A stretch of DNA of 19,988 bases from Halocafeteria seosinensis (GCA_001687465.1 LVLI01000907.1:1-19988), one strand, 5' to 3'. Positions 1-8,590 are shown, numbered from the stretch's first letter. Notes: generated from the sequence alone by a model not told the origin. A program made the numbers and translations.

Positions 1-276
1 AAATTTCATTTTCTTTTCCGGCTAAATAGAAGAATTGGGTAGTTTCGCATAAATCAAAACGAACTTCAAGATGATGATATATTTTTATCATATAATTATT
101 TAATTCTTCAATGCTCGGTAATTTTTTGCATTTAACTACCACCCATAAGGGCAACTGATCAGTTTCTTCTTCATTAAATTGCTAATAATGGAGTGGTGTT
201 TTCCATTCCAACTTTGAATACATGCTTCTTGAGAAAGATTAATTGGCAGTTCATCAGGATAAAGTAGGTGTGTCAT
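1..276 (-). pseudogene. Broken AT-rich coding fragment, unknown protein, runs off left edge
   Basis: Read on the minus strand, an ATG at 276-274 opens a frame (MTHLLYPDELPINLSQEACI and onward) of about 37 plausible codons that reaches a stop near 135. Shifting frame by one base near 165-170 gives a second open stretch (beginning NEEETDQLPLWVVVKCKKLP) that continues without a stop to base 1. Together they look like one protein of at least 90 residues broken by a single indel, whether a real mutation or a sequencing error. Codon use is strongly AT-biased, unlike the genes further right, and the TA-rich stretch at 280-310 could be its promoter. I do not recognise the family. The AT bias and position just outside an inverted repeat suggest an insertion of different origin, but this is inference. 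Confidence 0.35.
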
Positions 277-359
277 TTTCTATATATACATGTATATATA
301 TCTTATTTTTTTTACGACTTTCTAATATAGGNAGAATATGGAAGATACTCTATTAGATA

Positions 360-420
360 TAACGCCCGCGATTTTTTTTATTAAATTTAATAATTTAGAA
401 AAATTTCGAATATTAATTAA
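360..420. repeat. Left inverted-repeat arm with TTATTAAATTTAATAA palindrome
   Basis: The outer core, 360-395, starts TAACGCCCGCGA, then T8, then the palindrome TTATTAAATTTAATAA (378-393). The same core occurs in reverse complement at 5214-5250, differing only by one T/A in the homopolymer. Weaker similarity continues inward to 420 (CGAATATTAATTAA here, CGTATATTGATTAA in the right arm read the same way). A short plus-strand ORF, 338-469 (43 codons, MEDTLLDITPAIFF...), crosses the arm; it may be chance. Confidence 0.75.
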
Positions 421-484
421 CGAAGATCAGATGATAGAGGGAAATGTTATCGGCTGCATCAACGTCTAGACGGTTGTTTGTTGG

Positions 485-598
485 CCGGGCTCCAAGCCCG
501 GAGATCCGGGCGCTAAGCCCGTGGGATGGGAGTGGGAGTGGGAGGTGGGACAGTGCCCCCCAGTGTGTTTCTGACAGGACCCTGGACTAAAGTCCATC
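485..598 (+). repeat. Hairpin-rich dispersed repeat, copy 1
   Basis: It starts with the perfect hairpin CCGGGCT-CCA-AGCCCGG (485-501), followed by a second hairpin (507-521), a G-rich run with GGGAGT units, then GGGAGGTGGGACAGTG, TGTGTTTCTGACAGGAC, and GGACTAAAGTCCATC at the end. The reverse complement of 6367-6446 matches this order closely but lacks about 35 bp containing the second hairpin and G-rich run. Length and hairpins suggest a short interspersed element or MITE of unknown family. No coding potential is visible. Confidence 0.7.
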
Positions 599-660
599 CG
601 GAATAACCACACCAAGATTGGGTTGGCATTTATTTGGTTTACCAAAGAAAACGACAGTCT

Positions 661-890
661 GCCTTGTTACATGTATACTATACTGTATACATCATGCATC
701 ATGCATAGGGGTTGTTTGCTTGCTTGCTTGCTTTTCTATCTGAGGTAAAGCCACTCAGCATACCTACATAACAGCACCATCCCTCCATCCATCCACTACA
801 CTACCACACTATCACAGGGTGTGCTATACTATACAACAAAGTATACGGTAATAGTGTACTGTACAGTCTACTGTACGATACTTACTGTAA
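661..890. repeat. Low-complexity upstream tract: GTATAC-rich and TTGC microsatellite
   Basis: The stretch contains repeated GTATAC and TACTGTA motifs (670-690, 820-890), a duplicated CATGCAT motif (about 694-706), a (TTGC)n tract around 712-734, and a CCATC-rich run near 780-795. It lies directly upstream of the LRR gene and probably includes its promoter and 5' leader, but no single promoter element stands out. Confidence 0.6.
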
Positions 891-892
891 CG

Positions 893-3800
893 ATGATTCG
901 ACGAAATGAACCTATGTATACTCTGGACCCTCCAGAGTATACGAATACAGAAGAGGATCTTAATTACGAGAACTTGGATGACAAAGATGCAAAAGGCATA
1001 GCAGATGACTTGCGGGTCAATACGACATTGACTGAGATTAGTTTAAATGGGAATCAAATCAGTGATACAGGAGCGCAACATTTGGCGGATGCCTTGCGGG
1101 TCAATACGACATTGACTGAGATTAGTTTAACAGATAATGAAATCGGTCATAGAGGAGCGCAACATTTGGCGGATGCCTTGCGGGTCAATACGACATTGAC
1201 TAAGATTAGTTTAAATGGGAATCAGATCGGTCATAGAGGAGCTCAACATTTGGCGGATGCCTTGCGGGTCAATACGACATTGACTGAGATTAGTTTAAAT
1301 GGGAATCAGATCGGTCATAGAGGAGCTCAACATTTGGCGGATGCCTTGCGGGTCAATACGACATTGACTGTGATTTATTTAGCAGAGAATCAANTCGGTG
1401 ATACAGGAGCTCAACATTTGGCGGATGCCTTGCGGGTCAATGCGACATTGACTGTGATTTATTTAGCAGAGAATCAAATCGGTGATACAGGAGCGCAACA
1501 TTTGGCGGATGCCTTGCGGGTCAATACGACATTGACTACGATTGATTTATGGAAGAATCAAATCGGTGATACAGGAGCTCAACATTTGGCGGATGCCTTG
1601 CGGGTCAATACCACATTGACGAGGATTGGTATAAGTGGCAATGAAATCAAGGATCAATCTCTTGTGGACAGAATCAGGCATTTAGTAGAGCAGAGAAACA
1701 GGGTAAGACCATGACGACTTCCTTCAGCAAGGAAGCAACCAACTATGGTGTTTTGGCAAAGACTCGTGCCAATCGAATGAGACTAGGTCTCTTTGTTAGA
1801 GCACACAGCAACAAGGTGAACACGATGCATGTATGAGGAAGGGTTGTATTTCGCTTGCGACGACGTACACTGTGAAACGGGGCGGTCGCATTAGCTGTGC
1901 TCTGATGAACTAACTCCTGGCTGCTGTTTTCTTATGTTTGTGTTTCGGTTGGCATGAACTGACATTTCACGGTTGTTAAATACTGAGCCAATTATCATTG
2001 TCTCGATTTGTTTATCTGCTTCCATTCTTGTTTGGATTTGTTGATTGCAGATAGAGCCCGAACGAGCCAAGCGAGAAGCTGAAGAGATCAGGCAGAAGGA
2101 AAGCGAGGGACAACGAAAAGGCGGTAATAACGATCGTCCTGCGCCAACTTTGTCGGTCCAGCAAAGAGATCGTAGAAACAGCAAGTCCGAACAGCCTCAG
2201 CAATATCAGCAACGACCACAGTCTACGACAGATGCGACCTCTTCTGGCGCCGAGAGCAAAAGGGAGGCCAAAGAATCTAGTACTTTTGGCGATAGCAGTG
2301 CGAATACCGGGAGATCGCATGACCAACACGGCGACAAGCCAACAACAGAAACGTCAGGATCGGGAGCGAGTGGTGCGGAGCAAGGATACGTGACACTGAC
2401 TGTGGAAGAAGTCGAAGAACTTCGGACTCGCGTGTTGCCCAACACTGGGATAGCAGTTCATCGACATGAGATTCCTCGAGCTTTGGAAAAAGAGGATGAA
2501 GACAAAATCTTGGCCTATATCCAAACGGATTCAAAGTTACAGGCCTTTTATGCCTGTCTAAATTCAATCGTGTACGATTACTTTATCGCTGCGATGAGTG
2601 TGCGGTCGGGTGATGTCGCTATCGACGCAGGCAGCAAGAAGAAGTCGATGGTTACCTCTTTACTGAATGCATTGCTTCAGAATGTTCCGATTGCAAGTCA
2701 GATTAGTGGCGCATTGCATACTGTGATGACTGGATATGTGAGCTGGGATATTACTCAGGCCATGAAGAACTTGCTATCCGTTGCACCCACACACACCGAA
2801 ATTTTGCAACTAGTCGAGCATGTGACTCGGAATATTACATTGGGATTGAAAGATCACATTGACGCACTGGATCCCACGAAAGAACCCCAGCATATTTGGC
2901 GACGAATCCGTGATCGCATCATGTCGGATCCACCAACGAATGTGTATGAGGAAGAAGGACTTGCTTGTGGCATGGCAATTGTGAGAGTTTGCATGCGAGG
3001 GGATGTTGGGGCATATGGTTTTACTGCAAAACAGTTGTTGGACTTACTGGGGTACGACCGGGATTCAATCAACCAAGCTATTGTGCGATACCGATGTGAA
3101 GCCTTGGGTCCCAAGTATGTAGGAGGCGGGACTGCATCCGCCAAATCTGCGAACGATGCCGATTCAGCTGAGAGACTCGCGCATCTTGAACAAAAACTCA
3201 ATTTAGTAGAACTTGGGCATGTTGCGAAGAGTGAATTGGACAGTCTCCGAGCTGAACTTGCAACGGTGAGTAATGAAGCTAAAACGGCGAAAGAGATGGC
3301 TAAGAAGAATCAAAACAACGGAATAGATGTGGGAAGTGGATCGAATGCGCAGCAGCAATTGCCAGCTCCAGGAACTTCAACGGGTGGGCAGCCAATGCGT
3401 GACGAAATCGATTCACTGCACTGCCAGATCGAACAGCTGTCCCGGCGGTTGAATGACGTCAGTGAAGTTTCGGATTCTAATCGAGCCGACATCCGAGGAA
3501 TTGAATGGACCAGAGGTTCCGAGAGGCTGTCTCGAGACCCTCGTCCGACTGGTAATCGTCATCAGCCAGGCAGGGCAATAGTTCACCCGACTTCGCCGGC
3601 TCCTAGGATGGACGAGTTTGACCGCTTTGACTTTCCTTTCAATATGGCCGTTCAAACTGCAGAACGCATCATTGAGGAGTCCATTCCCGCAGGTCTCGGT
3701 CATGAATATTCCCGCTACCCGTCCATTTGGGGACAGATTTTTCGAAGGAAAATGTCAATCGCCGACCAGTTGAAAGGAAAGCGCAAGGGCTATCCGGAAA

Positions 3801-3910
3801 CCATCCGGGGAGCTCAAATCCTATTCTTCTTCCGGAGTGATATCACGTTAGCTGGTATAGACCCCGACTTTATTCGGGAACGACTCCTACAAGTAGCAGA
3901 AGACGAATAG
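893..3910 (+). CDS. LRR/coiled-coil receptor-like protein, two exons (893-1702, 2051-3910)
   Basis: Predicted 889-aa protein. Exon 1 gives a short acidic N-terminus followed by eight ribonuclease-inhibitor-type leucine-rich repeats of 28 aa (residues about 41-268). A frame from 821 has an earlier ATG, but its extra 24 residues are translated low-complexity DNA, so I prefer 893. The donor GTAAGA at 1703 and acceptor TTGATTGCAG ending at 2050 are both phase 0, so the LRR frame flows directly into exon 2, which lacks its own ATG at the correct place. Exon 2 codes for a charged helix (271-294), a Ser/Gln/Gly-rich linker (to about 380), a hydrophobic helical domain (about 418-546), coiled coils (about 642-690 and 720-753) and a basic/aromatic C-terminal domain (788-889). 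LRRs of this type bind proteins in sensing and immune receptors. No NACHT/NB-ARC, kinase, signal peptide or convincing transmembrane segment is seen, so an intracellular protein is inferred. Function is unknown. The gene sits inside a putative transposon. Confidence 0.75.
1013..1684 (+). repeat. Eight tandem 84-bp LRR units
   Basis: Units begin at 1013, 1097, 1181, 1265, 1349, 1433, 1517 and 1601. Each codes for 28 aa of the form RVNTTLT-x-I-x-L-xx-N-x-I-xxx-GAQHLADAL. The first seven are nearly identical in DNA, including silent positions, which points to recent tandem duplication or gene conversion. The eighth diverges after its first third and caps the array. The N at 1394 lies in the fifth unit, as expected where reads from identical units are hard to place. 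Confidence 0.95.
1703..2050 (+). other. Intron of the LRR/coiled-coil gene (348 nt, phase 0)
   Basis: It starts GTAAGA directly after an AGG codon and ends in a T-rich tract followed by GATTGCAG. Its length is a multiple of three, but a TGA at 1712-1714 closes the LRR frame nine bases in. Unspliced message would therefore give an LRR-only protein of about 273 aa. It is about five times longer than the four introns of the GH92 gene in this window. Confidence 0.7.
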
Positions 3911-5185
3911 CCAGCACGAGGACAAACCAGCGACAAAAGCAGGATTGAGCGCTGCTGAATCAGGTATATAAGGAAAGTAATCTCTCTATGTTTTTCATCA
4001 GTGAGTGATCAGTGGATCATTGCAAACTTACTTGGTAGCATTCACGCTTTGCGTTGGATAAATGTATGTTCGCTTTGTTGAAACAAAAGCTTCTGCTTGT
4101 TCAGGTTCTTTGCGGGTGAAACTGTACTGTACAGATCCCCGAAGAACCAACACTATCTCAACTCATCCGTGTTGCTTGAAAACCTTAATTCCCTGCACTG
4201 TAAACAACACTACCGGGAGTACTATTGACAACCGCAGCCTGGGTGTATAGGAAGGCCGGACTGGAAACGAAACGGCTAAGTACAGGCAACTGACCTTGCT
4301 CCTAGGCGAAGGAATCTAGTCGATTTGCTGCACTAGACCGCGAGGATGGTGGTATATCACCCGCGAGAATGAACAAACAACATTTACAAACAAAAAATGT
4401 AAATAAAAGTTTGATCGTACTTCACGTGAGCGGGTGATAGTGGTACGCCACTGACACATTCCCTGTAGATTTATTCCGTACTCAGCCTCTTGTCTTTGAG
4501 GTCAGAGCATCGATGCTCCATTCTTCCGGAATAAGGCAGCCTTGTGCTAGTATTTCCTATATAATTACTCCCGGTATCGTTTGTCCATTTTCATCGTGAA
4601 AATTTTAGGCTGAAATAGCGGTGGAGCAAGAAGCGGTTCACTGTCGCCCAACAACTGGGACTGAACGAGGATCAGAGAATGAACAAGAGTTTACTGCCAT
4701 ATCATTGGCCTACACTATTACCCTATTCGGATACATTTCTCATACCATTACACAGTGTAATTTACACTCATCACGCGAAAAAGTGCACTACAGCACCCGT
4801 ACTAGTAGTATTATATGAGTCATGACAGGAGTACCGGGATTAAACGCCGGTTCCGCTAAAACTAGTTATGGACATCTATATGCAATCTCATTCGCACCAT
4901 CATAATCTTATTGATGACGGAATCACTTCAAACGAATTTTATTGCACTGCAATTGAACACATTGTATATATATGTAGTGTTTAGCAGTACCATCGCTATC
5001 GGCGGTATGTCCCTCGGAGGTTACACTGGTACCAGCATCGTATTTCCGCCGCCAAAGAACTCTTTGCACGGATAAATCTTATCATTTGTTCCCCTGTAAA
5101 AATAAGAGGGTGGGCAGCAGTGCCGCAGCACTGAGTGATTGGAATATTTTTCAGTGAATGCCTCCGCTTAGCCAGCTATAACGCC
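3911..5185. other. Non-coding spacer downstream of the LRR gene
   Basis: I see no convincing gene. The stretch should contain the 3' UTR of the LRR gene; AATAAA occurs near 4401-4406. Small hairpins and palindromes are present: GAGCATCGATGCTC at 4505-4518, and CAGTGC/GCACTG at 5118-5133. The short frames at 4062-4250 and 4621-4818 have unbiased composition and look like chance. Confidence 0.6.
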
Positions 5186-5250
5186 TTAATCAATATACGT
5201 TTATATTTTCAAGAATTATTAAATTTAATAAAAAAAAATCGCGGGCGTTA
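5186..5250. repeat. Right inverted-repeat arm with TTATTAAATTTAATAA palindrome
   Basis: The palindrome is at 5216-5231, followed by an A-run and TCGCGGGCGTTA to 5250. This is the reverse complement of the left arm, with nine rather than eight A/T in the homopolymer. On the plus strand it sits in a frame reading LINIRLYFQELLNLIKK; the left arm on its minus strand reads LINIRNFSKLLNLIKK, so similarity is also visible at the peptide level. Confidence 0.75.
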
Positions 5251-5480
5251 GCCCCCGGAATTAAGAAGAGGATGCAAGCGACATAGTAGTCCTAGATGAA
5301 GACAAATGGTGTCGATCTTCGCGTGCAGCAACACCCAAAATTCAGGAGGTGGCAGCTGGAGGGCAGGCCCGCAGTCTCGCCTATGTTTATGCAAGCGAAT
5401 GAAAGCACATTTGTTATACGCAGTAATGTCAACCAGACGGTGGATATAATCTGATGGTGCGTCAAGGTCCCTTCTTGCCG

Positions 5481-5520
5481 TGACGCACATCCGTCACGTG
5501 ACGTCGCGTCATTGATGTCA
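5481..5520. promoter_or_regulatory. Cluster of bZIP/E-box-like motifs
   Basis: Within 40 bp there are TGACG (5481), the palindrome GTCACGTGAC (5493-5502), TGACGTC overlapping it, GCGTCA (5506-5511) and TGATGTCA (5513-5520). ACGT-core and TGACG motifs are typical binding sites of bZIP and some bHLH factors. No adjacent gene start is evident, so a regulatory role is only a possibility. Confidence 0.25.
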
Positions 5521-6366
5521 AGGATAACAACCGTGAAGCAACTTGACAGACTCCGGTGCATCTTCCCCTACTCAGCCTCTGGAATCTACCACAAAAGGAA
5601 AGTCGCTCCGCGCTCAGCTAACAAATTCCTAGGGACTTAACGCTCAGCTTGGCCCAAGCTGCTTGGGGCGTGTCAAAGTGAAACTACTAGGGTCCTCCGG
5701 CCAAGCTGCGACGGGTCAACTTAAACCACCGCACCAGGGACCCAGGGTGCGGAGCCCGACCCGGCACTCTTGGGTGAGCACACTCGCCGAAACATGAGCC
5801 TCATGTCATGAGGAAGGCAAAACTCACAAAGTAGAATCGCGCTCCCCTAGAAAGTTTGATGTTCGGGCTCCGGTTGAGAAGGATTCGCTTTCATACCCTG
5901 CTTTGGGAATATTGCGGACGGAAACGAGCAACGTCTCCGGAACGAGTTCAACAAAGTGCCACACGAACATCAAGATCAAGCCCCGATTGAAGGAGCAAGT
6001 GAAATAATGACATGTCGAAGCCATACTATGGTGACGGTTAGCGAATTCGCGGTTGTATTGAAACTCTGATGATGGTACGATATACAGGCAGGGACTTCGA
6101 CTCGGGACCCTGAGAACTGCTCATATACACGTACACAAGCAGATTATGCGGCAATGACCTTGGAACACTGTAACAGAGCACAATGCAGACGTGCCGTTCT
6201 TCTTTCCCTCGGCTTTCCCCACACTCAAATGGGAATACCAAAGCCGCACCAGTTGTACGTGTTGGTTGCACCCTACGATGGCATTGTGTGCGATATGTCC
6301 CCATTTTTTGGGTTAAGGTTTTGGGTTGGACAGCAATTCTTCCAGCATATTATACCACGATTTCTA

Positions 6367-6446
6367 GATGGACTTAAGTCCAGACAGTCCTGTCAGAAAC
6401 ACAGTGGGTCACTGTCCCACCTCCCATTCTCGGGCTTGGAGCCCGG
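6367..6446 (-). repeat. Hairpin-rich dispersed repeat, copy 2 (inverted)
   Basis: Reverse complement of copy 1 at 485-598. It contains the perfect palindrome GGACTTAAGTCC, the block TCCTGTCAGAAACACA, a CCCACCTCCC block and the terminal hairpin built on GGGCTTGGAGCCC. It lacks about 35 bp found in copy 1. It lies outside the right arm of the TIR element, so it is not nested with it. Confidence 0.7.
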
Positions 6447-6696
6447 ATGCTTCATCCTCTTCCCTCTACACAGAGTTACAGCTGTGTACTTTCTTTGCTA
6501 TAAAAAAACCGCTTAAACTCCGTTCCTGCCACATGCTGCCGCAGTCTGTTCGTTTCATCATCAATCCTTGATCTATGGTGATAATAGAAGTTCCGCGGTA
6601 CAGGATTTACATGAGTTAAAGTTTCAATTCCTTGTATATCCTGTATATAAGGCTAGTAAATTTTGAAAGCATGCAGGTTGAAGTTGAAGTGCGTGT

Positions 6697-6729
6697 CAGG
6701 ACATTTTTGAACTTGTCCACAATGTCCTG
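6697..6729. repeat. Small inverted repeat with repeated TGTCAGGAC motif
   Basis: CAGGACAT (6697-6704) pairs with ATGTCCTG (6722-6729) around a 17-nt loop, and another CAGGAC follows at 6731. The motif TCCTGTCAG also occurs in the nearby dispersed repeat, so this may be a decayed relative. Function unknown. Confidence 0.35.
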
Positions 6730-7003
6730 TCAGGACTTGTGTCCCAACCTACCTAAACTCTGATGCAGCTGATAACATTTCTCTCTATCATCCGATCTTC
6801 GTTACAGCTTAATCGACCTCTGGACATCGAACGAGACTCCTGCGTTCAGTTCTTGTAGCCAAGGTCCATCCGGTACTTCGAGAAACTGCGTTCTTGCGTC
6901 GGCATTACACTAGCGGTGGCATCCCACGAAAGGGATGGAAACAGCGAACGGACCATTCCAACCCATGCGGGAGCTTGACGGCTACCTGCACTCTGAACGA
7001 ACG

Positions 7004-8590
7004 CTAGTGATCAAAAAAGAAGGGACGAGTATTGACAAATAGGTGCCGAACATGGGACTCTCGGATAACCCGCCAAAACAATCGGTATGCAGTAGTAGCG
7101 TTTTCAGTGAATCCGCGTAGAATGCTGTCGAAGTCCGAATGTTCACTTGGCCAAGCGAGGTCAAACCGTTCGCGATAATAATACTGTTGAACCATAGCAC
7201 CCACGCATGTGAGCATTTGCTTTCCCACCTGCTCGTTTGATAGTATCGCCTTCACTTCCCTTAAGCGAACGGGCAAAGCCAACGGAGACAAACCCTTCAT
7301 TTTCAGCGCCGCCCGAAGCATTGAAGTGTACTCGTGGCCATTCGTGTTCGGAATATCCCGATCAATGCTAGGAACGGTATTGACCTCGATGACATAAGCA
7401 TGTTCTAGATGTTCGTCCAACATCACATCAACACCGAACAACTGAAAGCATCCATTGCAGGATGGAGAAGCCAACTTGGAACTTCCCGAAACGATTGCGG
7501 CGGTAACAGACCTCTTAATTAATCTCCAGACTTTGCTACCATTGCCATCCCCTCGTTCCCATTCGATATACTCCATGAGATGCTGAATAGTCATTACACT
7601 GGTCGTACACGTCTCTTCGTTGGAGCTGGGGAAACTATAGCTATCCTCCGTAAAGTGGAAATGCGTGTTGGTTATGTGAGACCCAAGTGAACAATCCAGA
7701 TGCGGTGGTTTATAAGTCCCAGGTGCCATTCGTATGTAGGATCCATCGTGAACAAATACAACGAGAGGGTCTACCGAAGTAACGAGGACGAACACCCTAA
7801 CGTCGTACTTCTTGCCGTGCACTAGATGAGGAGACTCTAAGTATTCCTGAGCGACACACCGTTCCGTTAGTTTAATGTCAGGTCCCTGCACAAGTTCGAT
7901 GTTTTTTCCTCCTGTTGAATCGTACGCCTTCTGCATGTAGAAGGTTCTGGGATTCTTTTTCACGGCTTTGCGGAAAGACTCCGCTTCGGCAGGCAACGTG
8001 AACGTTTTCAGTGTGAAGGACGACCCTGTCGCACCCCAGAATTGCTGTACATTGAAAGCAAATTGCGCTTTATCTCGGAGTTCAGCGCCCGCATGAGGGA
8101 ACTCGTTTGCAAATTGGAATGAAGTAAGTTTAAACACTTCCCGACTCCCACGTCGCTTACAACTGTGAAGCAAGTCATACCATTTCATGTTAGGCGGTAC
8201 TTCCTGCAGCCCTGCTAATCGTAGCGCATCATGGATTATGGGCTTGTTTCGCGCTGTGCATCCTGACAAAACATAAAATCGTATCTCTTTTTGCCGAAAT
8301 GGGCTAATGTCGTTGTAGTTCGCACGTCGTCCTGTTTCTAGAGAAGAAAAACGACACTCGAAGCGGGAGTTATTCCCCAGCGAACGTGTCTGCTTAAGTA
8401 GACATTCTTTTGCGAAAGGGGAATACAGAGATGTACGGAGAGAAAAGCCAAGGAAGATTGACGCCAAAATCAGCGCTATCACGAACACATACGCATATGT
8501 GGCAGATACAAAGACATACGACATTCTTCTCATTTTAAGAACAAGCATAGAAGTACCAGCGCAATTGCACCAAGTTAAGCTGCTTACCAT
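7004..8590 (-). CDS. Tubulin-tyrosine-ligase-like ATP-grasp protein with N-terminal membrane anchor
   Basis: Single-exon frame of 528 aa. ATP-grasp enzymes of the TTL/TTLL family join an amino acid to a carboxylate using ATP, classically Tyr, Glu or Gly onto tubulin tails. Family motifs appear in order: YMQKAYDSTGGKNIELV (218-234, replacing the usual KP..SxGxGI), AQEYLESPHLVHGKKYDVRV (247-266, continuing FVLVTS), and FGVDVMLDEHLEHAYVIEVN (385-404). The last contains the ExN pair (E402, N404) that holds Mg-ATP in the family. Length fits a TTL core plus extensions. Unusual is the hydrophobic stretch at 26-50 behind a basic segment, a likely signal anchor that would put the catalytic domain in the ER/Golgi lumen, where tubulin is absent. 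Starts at M15, M20 or M23 would keep the anchor. The Ala after the first-motif Lys, where Pro is usual, suggests a divergent subfamily. Substrate unknown. Confidence 0.85.
   Translation of the reverse strand: MVSSLTWCNCAGTSMLVLKMRRMSYVFVSATYAYVFVIALILASIFLGFSLRTSLYSPFAKECLLKQTRSLGNNSRFECRFSSLETGRRANYNDISPFRQKEIRFYVLSGCTARNKPIIHDALRLAGLQEVPPNMKWYDLLHSCKRRGSREVFKLTSFQFANEFPHAGAELRDKAQFAFNVQQFWGATGSSFTLKTFTLPAEAESFRKAVKKNPRTFYMQKAYDSTGGKNIELVQGPDIKLTERCVAQEYLESPHLVHGKKYDVRVFVLVTSVDPLVVFVHDGSYIRMAPGTYKPPHLDCSLGSHITNTHFHFTEDSYSFPSSNEETCTTSVMTIQHLMEYIEWERGDGNGSKVWRLIKRSVTAAIVSGSSKLASPSCNGCFQLFGVDVMLDEHLEHAYVIEVNTVPSIDRDIPNTNGHEYTSMLRAALKMKGLSPLALPVRLREVKAILSNEQVGKQMLTCVGAMVQQYYYRERFDLAWPSEHSDFDSILRGFTENATTAYRLFWRVIRESHVRHLFVNTRPFFFDH

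Larger units (their letters stand above)
360..5250. mobile_element. Putative 4.9-kb non-autonomous TIR element carrying the LRR gene
   Basis: Inverted repeats of about 61-65 bp face each other at 360-420 and 5186-5250. If the flanking TA (360-361 and 5249-5250) is a target-site duplication, the element runs from ACGCCCGCG at 362 to CGCGGGCGT at 5248, the arrangement expected of Tc1/mariner-like or other TA-targeting elements. No transposase is visible inside; the only convincing gene is the spliced LRR/coiled-coil gene. Because TA is its own reverse complement, it could equally be part of the inverted repeat, so the duplication is suggestive only. Alternatives are two independent solo insertions in opposite orientation, or repeats carrying a shared regulatory or polyadenylation cassette. 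Confidence 0.4.
5251..7003. other. Gene-poor spacer
   Basis: I find no convincing gene on either strand; the small open frames here lack recognisable domains. The stretch holds a perfect inverted repeat CAGCTTGG-C-CCAAGCTG (5645-5661), a bZIP-like site cluster (5481-5520), copy 2 of the hairpin repeat (6367-6446) and a stem-loop made of CAGGACAT/ATGTCCTG (6697-6729). Confidence 0.55.

Noticed and set aside
1013-1684. Regular repeats as a CRISPR-like array
   Set aside because: The units are contiguous, in frame and code for LRRs; there are no spacers.
2045-2050. A TTG start for the large frame 2045-3910 as a stand-alone gene
   Set aside because: TTG starts are not normal in eukaryotic nuclear genes, and the bases form a clear splice acceptor (T-rich tract then GCAG) in phase with the LRR exon.
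5640-5790. Stem-rich stretch (CAGCTTGG/CCAAGCTG and a GCACC...GGTGC stem) as a possible tRNA or small RNA
   Set aside because: No T-loop GTTCRANNC motif or cloverleaf could be drawn, and no other RNA family is recognised.
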